From Pseudonocardiaceae bacterium (GTDB lineage Bacteria; Actinomycetota; Actinomycetes; Mycobacteriales; Pseudonocardiaceae): a DNA stretch of 64,000 nucleotides. Shown in pieces: positions 57,835-64,000 of this stretch. Each line of letters starts with the position of its first letter. Within the stretch, counting starts at the first letter, position 1. The notes below the pieces were generated by a model that saw nothing but the letters and a program-made list of their open reading frames with translations, was not told where the DNA came from and searched no databases. Where the stretch lies: the NCBI GenBank assembly GCA_009379845.1, contig WHSZ01000004.1, positions 88,946 through 152,945 on the forward strand. The letters are read 5' to 3'. The position numbers and the translations under genes are program-made.

Positions 57835-59211
57835 ATGTCACGTCCGGCTTCCCCTTCGCCCCCTCGCGAGGTGCGTGATGTCTACGGTCGGCGCTACCGG
57901 GTGGGGGAGAGCGCTCGCGAGCTGCTGGGGTACTCGCGCGGCTGGGTGCCATGGGCGGCCGGGCTGGCGATGCTGGCCGCCAGCGTGGGGCAGTACGGCT
58001 ACGCCGTCCTGTTGCCGGCGCTCGCGCAGACCCACGGCTGGACCCCTGCGCAGGGCTTCTGGGTGCTGGCGATCTGGGCCGCGAGCCAGGCGGCCACGGT
58101 GTATCCGGTGACGCGGCTGCGGAGCCGGTTCGGCGTTCCGCCCTCGGCGACGATGCTCGCCGGGGCGGTGCTGTGTGCCACCGGGTTGGTCACCCTTGGC
58201 GGATCCAGCAACGTCGTGGTCGTCGTGGTGAACCACGCGATCCTCGGCGGTATCGGCGCCGGTTTGATCTACGGCACCGGGGTCGGCGTGGTCGCTCGGT
58301 GGTACCCGGAACATCCGGCCAGGACGTATTTCGTCAGCGGGGCGTTCGCGTACGGCTCGATCCCGTTCGTGGTGCTCGCCGGGCAGCTGACCGGGCAGGG
58401 CAGCGTCGGCTCGTTCCTCGTCGTCGCCGGCGTGGCGGTGCTGGTGCTCGTGGGGGCCGCCGCGGTGGTGTTGAAGGATCCGCCGGTGCACTGGTGGCCC
58501 GCGCATATCGACCCGAAGTTGTGGGCGGTGGACAAGTCGGTGAATCCGGGCCTGCGCCACAACCGTCCGGCTGTTCGGCACTATTCGCCCGCCGAGGTGC
58601 TCAGGTGCCCGGTCTCAGGTTTGCTGTATGCCGCCGTGTTGTGCGCCGCCGCGGTGGCCCTCTTCAACATCGCCTACGTCGGGATGTTCACGATAACCAG
58701 CGGGTGGAGCGCCGGCTTCGCGGCCACCGCGGTCGGCGTGCTGGCCGGCGCGAGTGGCGTCACCCGGGCGGCTGCCGGATGGGCCGGTGACCGGTTCGGG
58801 CGTGGCCGCACGGTCTGGGCCGCGCTGATGGCCGGGGGAGCGGCGCAGCTGCTGTTGCTTGTCGCGGGGGAATTCCGGCTTTCCGTGCTGCTGCTGGCCG
58901 CTTGCGGCTTGGCCGGCGCGAGTGCCGGCTCGTGCTACGCGTTGCTGCCGGGGTTGGTCGAGGACCACTTCGGCGATCGTGCTGGGCTGCCGAACTTCGG
59001 GCTGTTCTACGGCGCGAAGGCCGTTGGCGCGCTGCTCGGCGTTGGCCTGGCGGCGCCGTTGCTGGTGCCGAACGGGTACCCGGCCGGGTTCGGGATCGCG
59101 GCGTTGCTCAGCGTATCCGGTGCGCTGTTCGTCGGGATGCTTCGCCGGCCGGGCTTTCCCCGGCTGTTGCTACCGGACGGCAACCGGCGTCCCGCCACCG
59201 CCGGCCTGTGA
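57835..59211 (+). CDS. MFS transporter, oxalate/formate antiporter (OFA) type
   Basis: The 458-residue protein has a 40-residue polar N-terminus, then about twelve membrane segments. GLIYGTGVGVVARWYPEHPA and the long central loop (DPPVHWWPAHIDPKLW) are characteristic of OFA-type MFS permeases, which exchange or import small carboxylates such as oxalate, formate or glyoxylate. ATG 57835 is chosen because ggggtggga precedes it; the reading 24 codons longer covers the operator. It diverges from the glyoxylate operon and probably supplies its substrate (inference). Confidence 0.85.
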   Translation: MSRPASPSPPREVRDVYGRRYRVGESARELLGYSRGWVPWAAGLAMLAASVGQYGYAVLLPALAQTHGWTPAQGFWVLAIWAASQAATVYPVTRLRSRFGVPPSATMLAGAVLCATGLVTLGGSSNVVVVVVNHAILGGIGAGLIYGTGVGVVARWYPEHPARTYFVSGAFAYGSIPFVVLAGQLTGQGSVGSFLVVAGVAVLVLVGAAAVVLKDPPVHWWPAHIDPKLWAVDKSVNPGLRHNRPAVRHYSPAEVLRCPVSGLLYAAVLCAAAVALFNIAYVGMFTITSGWSAGFAATAVGVLAGASGVTRAAAGWAGDRFGRGRTVWAALMAGGAAQLLLLVAGEFRLSVLLLAACGLAGASAGSCYALLPGLVEDHFGDRAGLPNFGLFYGAKAVGALLGVGLAAPLLVPNGYPAGFGIAALLSVSGALFVGMLRRPGFPRLLLPDGNRRPATAGL

Positions 59212-59310
59212 TCGAAAAGGTGCCGACGGCGGACTGATCTCGCGCACTCCGGTCAGGAGCAGGCCCAGCGCGCTTCTGACCATTTCGGCGCTTTCGCCGC
59301 GCCACCTTCC

Positions 59311-59358
59311 AGAAACCGGGTCCAGGCGTGTCCCTTGACACATCCGGACCCGGTTTCT
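59311..59358. terminator. 48-base stem-loop downstream of the OFA transporter
   Basis: AGAAACCGGGTCC and GGACCCGGTTTCT form a perfect 13-bp stem, and inside it GTGTC-cctt-GACAC forms a second hairpin. It lies 100 bases after the transporter stop and 60 bases before the SDR gene, so it is probably a terminator, though an operator role is possible. Confidence 0.6.
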
Positions 59359-59418
59359 ACTGTATATTGGCATCCAATTCCATAATGTGCACGACACCTA
59401 CCCGGGTTCGGTGCCGGA

Positions 59419-60183
59419 ATGGACGGGCCAATGCAGACCCAGACGACATCCGACCAGCACTCGAGCTCCCCCTACCAGGACCTGCGCGGACGCACCGCCG
59501 TCGTCACCGGCGGGAGCAGCGGTATCGGAGCGGCGACTGCCACGCTGCTGCGTGAGCTCGGCGCCCGCGTGGCCGTCATCGACATCAGCCCCGCCGACCG
59601 CGGCGACCTGTGGGTCGACGCGGATGTCACGGACCCCCACGCGATCGGCGATGCGTTCACCCGCATCGCGGACTCACTCGGTCCGGCGAGCGTTCTGGTC
59701 AACAACGCCGGAATCGCGCCGCCTGGCCGGTTCGAGGACCTCACACCAGAGGACTGGGATCGGACCCTGGCCGTCAACCTGTCCAGCGTCTATCTCTGCA
59801 CGCGTAGCGCGCTTCCGCAGCTGCGCTCCCTCGGTGGCGGGACTGTCATCAACGTGTCCTCGATCGCCGGCAGGCATCGGAGTCTCACCGCCAGTGCCGC
59901 GTATGCCGCGGCGAAAGGCGGTGTCATCGCACTGACCCGGCAGCTGGCCCCAGAGCTGGCCGGTGACCGGATCCGGGTCAACTGTGTCTGCCCTGGCCTG
60001 GTGGACACGCGAATCATGCAGCAGAACGTCGACGAGCAGCGGCGTGCCGATCTGGTCGGCACGGTCCCACTGGGCCGGATGGCCGCTCCGGTCGAAATAG
60101 CTTCGTGCATCGCCTTTCTAGCGTCGGAGGTATCCAGCTACCTGACCGGATCCATTGTCGACGCGAATGGCGGGATCGTCTGA
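59419..60183 (+). CDS. Short-chain dehydrogenase/reductase
   Basis: The 254-residue protein is a classical SDR: cofactor motif TGGSSGIGAATATLLRELGA (about 29-48), NNAG, the catalytic Ser in INVSSIAGR, and Tyr-x3-Lys in AAYAAAKGG. An acidic residue after the second strand (VAVIDIS) suggests NAD rather than NADP. The substrate is unknown. It is followed by an MHS-type symporter on the same strand and then a convergent Fe-dependent alcohol dehydrogenase, so a hydroxy-acid catabolic role is possible. The ATG at 59419 is used; ATG 59431 is an alternative. Confidence 0.9.
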   Translation: MDGPMQTQTTSDQHSSSPYQDLRGRTAVVTGGSSGIGAATATLLRELGARVAVIDISPADRGDLWVDADVTDPHAIGDAFTRIADSLGPASVLVNNAGIAPPGRFEDLTPEDWDRTLAVNLSSVYLCTRSALPQLRSLGGGTVINVSSIAGRHRSLTASAAYAAAKGGVIALTRQLAPELAGDRIRVNCVCPGLVDTRIMQQNVDEQRRADLVGTVPLGRMAAPVEIASCIAFLASEVSSYLTGSIVDANGGIV

Positions 60184-60273
60184 CCGGCGAGCCGAGCTGG
60201 CGGCGCTTGGCACAACGCGCCGGCCACAGCCTGCCGCTCACAACATCGCCGGTCACAACTCAAGGGAGTCATC

Positions 60274-61659
60274 ATGGAAGCCGCGCAACACGGTGAAACG
60301 CGCGAGGAGAGCCGCGACGAGAGCTCGGTACGGCGGGTCGCGCTCGCCAGCTCGATCGGAGCGGCGATCGAGTGGTACGACTTCTTCATCTACGGCACCG
60401 CGGCGAGCCTGGTGTTCAACTCGCTGTTCTTCAGCGACCTCGATCCCGCGACCGGCACGGTGGTCGCGCTGGCCACGTTCGCCGTCGGGTTCCTCGCGCG
60501 CCCGGTCGGCAGCGTCATATTCGGACACTTCGGGGACCGGATCGGCCGCAAGAAGATGCTGATCCTGACGCTGTTCATCATGGGGTTCGGCACCTTCACC
60601 ATCGGATTGCTACCGACTTATGACGTCATCGGCTTCTGGGCGCCGATCCTGCTCGTGCTGATGCGCGTGTTCCAGGGCATCGGGATCGGCGGCGAATTCG
60701 GGGGTGCCGTGCTCATGGCGGTCGAGTACGCGCCCCGGAACCGGCGTGGGTTCTACGGCAGCTGGCCGATGGTGGGGGTACCTGGCGGGCTGCTGCTCGG
60801 CTCGATCGTCTTCGCGCTGCTCGCCTTCATGCCTGACGCGGCCTTCCTGAGCTGGGGCTGGCGGATCCCGTTCCTGCTCAGCATCGTGCTTGTCGCGGTC
60901 GGGCTCTACATCCGGCTGCAGGTTCTCGAGACACCGGCGTTCCGGCAGGTTCGCGAGCGGCAGGAAGAGGTCAAGGTGCCGTTCGTGACGTTGCTGCGCA
61001 CGCAGCCAAGGGAGCTGGTTCTGGCGATGGGAACGCGCTGGATCGAGGGGCTGGTCTTCAACGCCTTCGCGGTGCTCGCGCTCAGCTACATCGCCAACAA
61101 CCTCGGCCTGCCACGGGAAACGGCGTTGATCGGCATCGGTATCGCGGCCGCCATCGGTGTCGTGGCCATCCCGATCTACGGCCGGCTTTCCGACACGCAC
61201 GGCAGGAAGGCGGTGTACAACTGGGGTGTCGTGGCGACCGCACTGCTCATCGCACCCGCCTTCGCGCTCATCCAGACCGGCAACACGGCGCTGATCTGGA
61301 TCGCCATCGCGGTCACACTCGGCGTCGCCTACGCGGCGATCTACGCCCCGCTGGCCGCATTCTGGGCGGAACTGTTCGACACCAAGGTCCGCTACACCGG
61401 TATCGGTTCCGTTTACCAGTTCTCCGGGATCTTCGCGAGCGGGCTCACCCCGGTGATCGGGGCCGTGCTCATCAACGCGAACGGCGGCAGGCCCTGGCTG
61501 TTCGTCGGCTACGTGCTCGTCGTGGCTGTGATCAGCCTGGGGTGCGCCAAGCTGCTGCCCGAGACGTACCGGCGCGACATTTTCCCGGTCAGTACTCGTG
61601 AACCCGGTCCGGGCATGGCCACCGGGACGGGGATGTCGTCGTCACCTGTCGAGAAGTGA
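60274..61659 (+). CDS. MHS-family (metabolite:H+) MFS symporter
   Basis: The 461-residue protein has the metabolite:H+ symporter signature: SSIGAAIEWYDFFIYGTAA, ARPVGSVIFGHFGDRIGRKK, RVFQGIGIGGEFGGAVLMAVEYAP, and the later YGRLSDTHGRKAVY. MHS transporters import organic acids and related compounds (shikimate, alpha-ketoglutarate, proline/betaine) with protons. The ligand cannot be read. A caaggg-type site precedes the ATG, 90 bases after the SDR gene, so the two may form an import-and-oxidise unit. Confidence 0.9.
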   Translation: MEAAQHGETREESRDESSVRRVALASSIGAAIEWYDFFIYGTAASLVFNSLFFSDLDPATGTVVALATFAVGFLARPVGSVIFGHFGDRIGRKKMLILTLFIMGFGTFTIGLLPTYDVIGFWAPILLVLMRVFQGIGIGGEFGGAVLMAVEYAPRNRRGFYGSWPMVGVPGGLLLGSIVFALLAFMPDAAFLSWGWRIPFLLSIVLVAVGLYIRLQVLETPAFRQVRERQEEVKVPFVTLLRTQPRELVLAMGTRWIEGLVFNAFAVLALSYIANNLGLPRETALIGIGIAAAIGVVAIPIYGRLSDTHGRKAVYNWGVVATALLIAPAFALIQTGNTALIWIAIAVTLGVAYAAIYAPLAAFWAELFDTKVRYTGIGSVYQFSGIFASGLTPVIGAVLINANGGRPWLFVGYVLVVAVISLGCAKLLPETYRRDIFPVSTREPGPGMATGTGMSSSPVEK

Positions 61660-61672
61660 GCGGACCGACGGC

Positions 61673-62944
61673 TCACAACGAGGCGCGCATGATTCCGGCC
61701 AGCGCCTCGCCGGTGACCTCGCGGGGCACCACGGACAGCTGCCTGGTCTGCTTCATCGTCCCGTCGACCAGCCCGTCGATGGAGGCCTCGGAGTACCCGA
61801 AATCCCGCAGCCGGCGAGGCGCGCCGATGTCGGCCATCAGCTCGCCGAGCACCTGAGGCAGCGCGGCGGCACCGTCGGTCCGGGTGAACGTGTGCCCGGA
61901 CAGCAGCTCCGCCGCCTTCAAGTGGCGGTCGGGGTTGGTCGGGTAGGTCCATTCGAACACCGGGGGAGCGGTGACGGCCACCGCTTGGCCGTGCGGGACC
62001 ATCGGCATCTCCGGGTACCCGGACGCGCGATACCCGTCCGCCATTCCCGCGATCGGATAGGCACCCGCGTGCGGCAGGTGCGTGCCGGCGTTGCCGAACC
62101 CGGTGCCGGCGTAGGTGGCCGCCAGTGACATCTGGTAACGCGCTCGCAGGTCCCTGCCGTTCAGCACCGCGGTACGCAGATGCTCGCCCACGAGCCGCAA
62201 CGCCATCTCGCACCACACGTCGCTGACCGGATTCGAGCCGCAGAACGCGGGCCTGCGCATCGCGTCCTCCGGCCTGCGCCGGGTGTCGAACGGCACGGCG
62301 GTGTAGGACTCCAGTGCGTGGGACAGCACGTCCAGCCCGCTCGCGGCGGTCACCTCGGGTGGCATGCTCACCGTGGTCAGCGGATCGACCACGGCCAGCG
62401 CGGGCCGCAGGTAGGAGTGGCTGATGCCGGCCTTGAGGTGCATGGACAGCAGGTCCACGACGCAGATGGTGGTCGACTCCGAGCCGGTGCCCGCGGTGGT
62501 GGGCACCGCGATGAGCGGCTTCACCGGTCCGTCCGGCGCCCGCCCCGCACCGATCGGCGGCGTGATGTAGTCCAGCAGCTCACCGCCGTGCGTGGTCAGC
62601 AGATTGACCGCCTTCGCGGTGTCGATCGTTGAGCCGCCGCCGACCGCGACGAACCCGTCCCACTCCCGCTCGCGCGCGAATTCCACCGCGGCGGTGATGC
62701 TCTCGTCGGTCGGCTCGACCACGACGCCGTCGTACAGTTCGCACTTCACTCCGGCGGCGAGCACACCGTCCCGGACCCGGTCGGGCACGCCCGTTTCCCG
62801 CACCCCCGGGTCGGTCAGCAGCAGTACCCGGCGCAACCCGCGTGCCGCCAGTTCGGCGCCCACCTCGTCGAGCGCCCCGATACCGAACTTCAGCGGCGGC
62901 GCTGCCCAGGTGAACACCGTCTCGTTGTCGCCGTGCGCATGCAT
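61673..62944 (-). CDS. Iron-containing alcohol dehydrogenase, hydroxyacid-oxoacid transhydrogenase (HOT/ADHFE1)-like
   Basis: The 423-residue protein is a group III metal-dependent alcohol dehydrogenase: VAVGGGSTIDTAKAVNLL, PTTAGTGSEST, metal His in ASGLDVLSHALESYTAVPF, and HGQAVAVTAP. The insertion with FCGSNPVSDVWCEMALRLV and AGTGFGNAGTHLPHAGAYPI is typical of the HOT/ADHFE1 branch, which oxidises gamma-hydroxybutyrate while reducing 2-oxoglutarate. It is convergent with the MHS symporter. A dyad-symmetric site sits in its promoter. Substrate is inferred from subfamily only. Confidence 0.87.
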   Translation of the reverse strand: MHAHGDNETVFTWAAPPLKFGIGALDEVGAELAARGLRRVLLLTDPGVRETGVPDRVRDGVLAAGVKCELYDGVVVEPTDESITAAVEFAREREWDGFVAVGGGSTIDTAKAVNLLTTHGGELLDYITPPIGAGRAPDGPVKPLIAVPTTAGTGSESTTICVVDLLSMHLKAGISHSYLRPALAVVDPLTTVSMPPEVTAASGLDVLSHALESYTAVPFDTRRRPEDAMRRPAFCGSNPVSDVWCEMALRLVGEHLRTAVLNGRDLRARYQMSLAATYAGTGFGNAGTHLPHAGAYPIAGMADGYRASGYPEMPMVPHGQAVAVTAPPVFEWTYPTNPDRHLKAAELLSGHTFTRTDGAAALPQVLGELMADIGAPRRLRDFGYSEASIDGLVDGTMKQTRQLSVVPREVTGEALAGIMRASL

Positions 62945-63008
62945 CAGCCATCACCTGGCCTCGGGGACGTCGCGGACATCAGTGTCCTCCCATCCGAGCT
63001 ACTGCCAC

Positions 63009-63031
63009 TATGTGAGATAGTCTGTCACATA
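63009..63031. promoter_or_regulatory. Operator-like dyad upstream of the Fe-ADH gene
   Basis: TATGTGA (63009-63015) and TCACATA (63025-63031) form a perfect 7-bp inverted repeat with a nine-base spacer, about 65 bases upstream of the dehydrogenase start. The shape fits a GntR- or TetR-type operator; no regulator gene for it is visible. Confidence 0.5.
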
Positions 63032-63056
63032 ACGGTAGAGTTGCTCCGACGTCGAG

Positions 63057-63512
63057 TCAACCGCGGCGGCTTCTGTGGCGCGGCCGGCCACCTTCCATGG
63101 AGCGGAGACGCTCGTACCAAGTGGCGATGGAGCGTTTGTACCCCTCGGGCATCGTGAGTACCGGCACTTCGTCCTCGGTGAACAGCCCGATGTCGTTGTG
63201 CTCCTGGGAAAGTATTGGAGCGGAATCGCCGTCCGGATAACAGCCGTAGGTCACGATGAAAACGTGCTTGTCGGCCACCGTGATGTGATACATCCACGCG
63301 TCAAGAATGGGTCCCGTTCGCACCCGCCACTGGGTTTCCTCGGTGATCTCGCGGGCGACGCACTGTTCGGGTGTCTCGCCCAGTTCGATACGTCCGCCGG
63401 GAAGTTCCCATTCGGCGCGCTCGCTGCGCAGTAACAGCACTCGCCCGTTTCGAACGACAACGCCCTTGACCGAGATGGGGAAACCGTTCCGCTCGGCACC
63501 AGGTGTGATCAT
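63057..63512 (-). CDS. Nudix hydrolase
   Basis: The 151-residue protein carries a full Nudix box, GRIELGETPEQCVAREITEE followed by T (about residues 40-60), preceded by VVVRNGRVLLLRSERAEWELPGG. The subtype resembles MutT-like pyrophosphatases; the last G of the usual EExG pattern is not present (EETQW), so the box is slightly atypical. ATG 63512 is chosen because GGAGG lies eight bases upstream. The substrate is unknown. It stands between the Fe-ADH gene and an IS-truncated gene. Confidence 0.86.
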   Translation of the reverse strand: MITPGAERNGFPISVKGVVVRNGRVLLLRSERAEWELPGGRIELGETPEQCVAREITEETQWRVRTGPILDAWMYHITVADKHVFIVTYGCYPDGDSAPILSQEHNDIGLFTEDEVPVLTMPEGYKRSIATWYERLRSMEGGRPRHRSRRG

Positions 63513-63620
63513 CGCGTGCGCCTCCACTTCGGATCGCGTGTCCGGTACGCAGCTGAACGTAGCGGGCGGCAAGCAGCAGGATGCTCCATCGTCACGACGG
63601 CTGGAAGGGTTCGTTTTCGT

Positions 63621-63865
63621 TCATGCCTTGTAGTGGTACTGGCGTTGCGCCGATTTCGTTGGGGATTCGCCAATCCAGTTCAGTTCCCACGTATCACTGT
63701 CGATGTTGAACTCGCGGTCGAAGCCGATCCACATTCCGCGCAGGGTCTTACCCATGGGATCACTGACGAGTTGAATCGCTCCGTGATATACCGATCCTCG
63801 GTAATACCCGGTTGGAGATGTCCGTTCCGACCATGTTCCGGTCGCCACGGACCCATTTAGCGCTA
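63621..63865 (-). pseudogene. C-terminal remnant of a gene cut by an IS element
   Basis: The minus strand reads about 80 codons ending GFDREFNIDSDTWELNWIGE to QRQYHYKA, with the internal segment GTWSERTSPTGYYRGSVYHG. The residue composition and pattern look like a real protein end; similar tails occur on actinobacterial XRE/helix-turn-helix regulators, as far as I recall. The reading continues upstream without a proper start up to the presumed end of the IS element, so the 5' part has been separated. If instead the GTG at 63848 is a start, it would be an intact 75-residue small protein. Confidence 0.55.
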
Positions 63866-64000
63866 GGGCGTGTCTGACAAAGGTTTCGGTCGGTGGCTGG
63901 GATGCTGCCGGGTGTGTCGCGTTTTCAGTTGCTTTCCGATGATCAGTGGGTGTTGATCGAGGACTTGCTGCCAGTTCGTACCGGTAAGCAAGGTCGGCCG
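63866..64000 (+). mobile_element. Left end of an IS5-like insertion sequence (continues beyond window)
   Basis: The element appears to start at gggcgtgtctgacaaagg, a terminal-inverted-repeat type common in actinobacterial IS5-family elements, directly after CTA, in keeping with a CTAG/TA target preference. A transposase reading frame begins 36 bases inside. The right end lies outside the window, so both boundaries are unproven. Confidence 0.6.
63902..64000 (+). CDS. IS5-family transposase, N-terminal fragment (3' end outside window)
   Basis: The 33 visible residues read MLPGVSRFQLLSDDQW then VLIEDLLPVRTGKQGRP, matching the N-terminal DUF4096-type segment (LSDDQW...LLP...GRP) of IS5/IS427-group transposases. 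The frame is open to the window edge. The DDE catalytic part is not visible. Confidence 0.65.
   Translation, partial: MLPGVSRFQLLSDDQWVLIEDLLPVRTGKQGRP

Overview
This 64-kb window is high-GC (about 68-70%) actinobacterial DNA, most likely from the Pseudonocardiales (Amycolatopsis / Saccharopolyspora / Saccharomonospora range). The reasons are the many GTG starts, a DUF222-HNH gene, a MatB-type malonyl-CoA synthetase, a DevR/DevS pair beside tandem universal stress proteins and an Rv1733c-like membrane protein, and IdeR/DmdR-type iron boxes. No rRNA, tRNA or CRISPR array was seen.

Layout. 1-7.4 kb: membrane glycosyltransferase-like protein (cut by the window edge), MgtC/SapB protein, LytR-CpsA-Psr protein, Bcp peroxiredoxin, a PAS-GGDEF-EAL protein with both catalytic motifs lost, and a cytochrome P450. 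7.4-13.4 kb: a cobalamin riboswitch ahead of metE (B12-independent methionine synthase), a DUF2236 oxygenase-like protein with a TetR regulator, and a PLP-dependent aromatic amino acid decarboxylase. 13.4-15.3 kb: a DUF222-HNH gene followed by about 580 bp without genes, which holds two similarly built, heavily base-paired units. 15.3-19.1 kb: XRE-cupin regulator, Pat-like acetyltransferase, MFS exporter, malonyl-CoA synthetase. 19.3-25.1 kb: dormancy-type cluster (two Usp, DevR, DevS, Rv1733c-like, Nudix).

26.3-53.5 kb is a hydroxamate siderophore locus: two FecCD permeases, a lipoprotein siderophore-binding protein, a 5437-residue tetramodular NRPS, an MbtH-like protein, a two-gene ABC exporter, an N5-hydroxyornithine formyltransferase and an L-ornithine N5-monooxygenase. 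Iron boxes lie in both divergent promoter regions. From its module order, A-domain codes and terminal condensation domain, the NRPS looks like the erythrochelin/foroxymithine type: (formyl-hydroxyornithine)-Ser-cyclo(hydroxyornithine-formyl-hydroxyornithine). It differs in having an N-methyltransferase inside the first adenylation domain and an epimerase domain that has lost catalytic residues. An unrelated ArsR/SRPBCC pair sits inside the locus.

53.5-64 kb: DedA protein; a glyoxylate-assimilation operon (hyi-glxR-gcl) diverging from an oxalate/formate-antiporter-type MFS; an SDR dehydrogenase with an MHS-type symporter; a hydroxyacid-oxoacid transhydrogenase-like Fe-ADH; a Nudix hydrolase. 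The window ends in the left end of an IS5-like element that has cut off the front of another gene.

All calls come from reading the sequence by eye. Domain borders are approximate, and substrate or product predictions are inference from motif resemblance.
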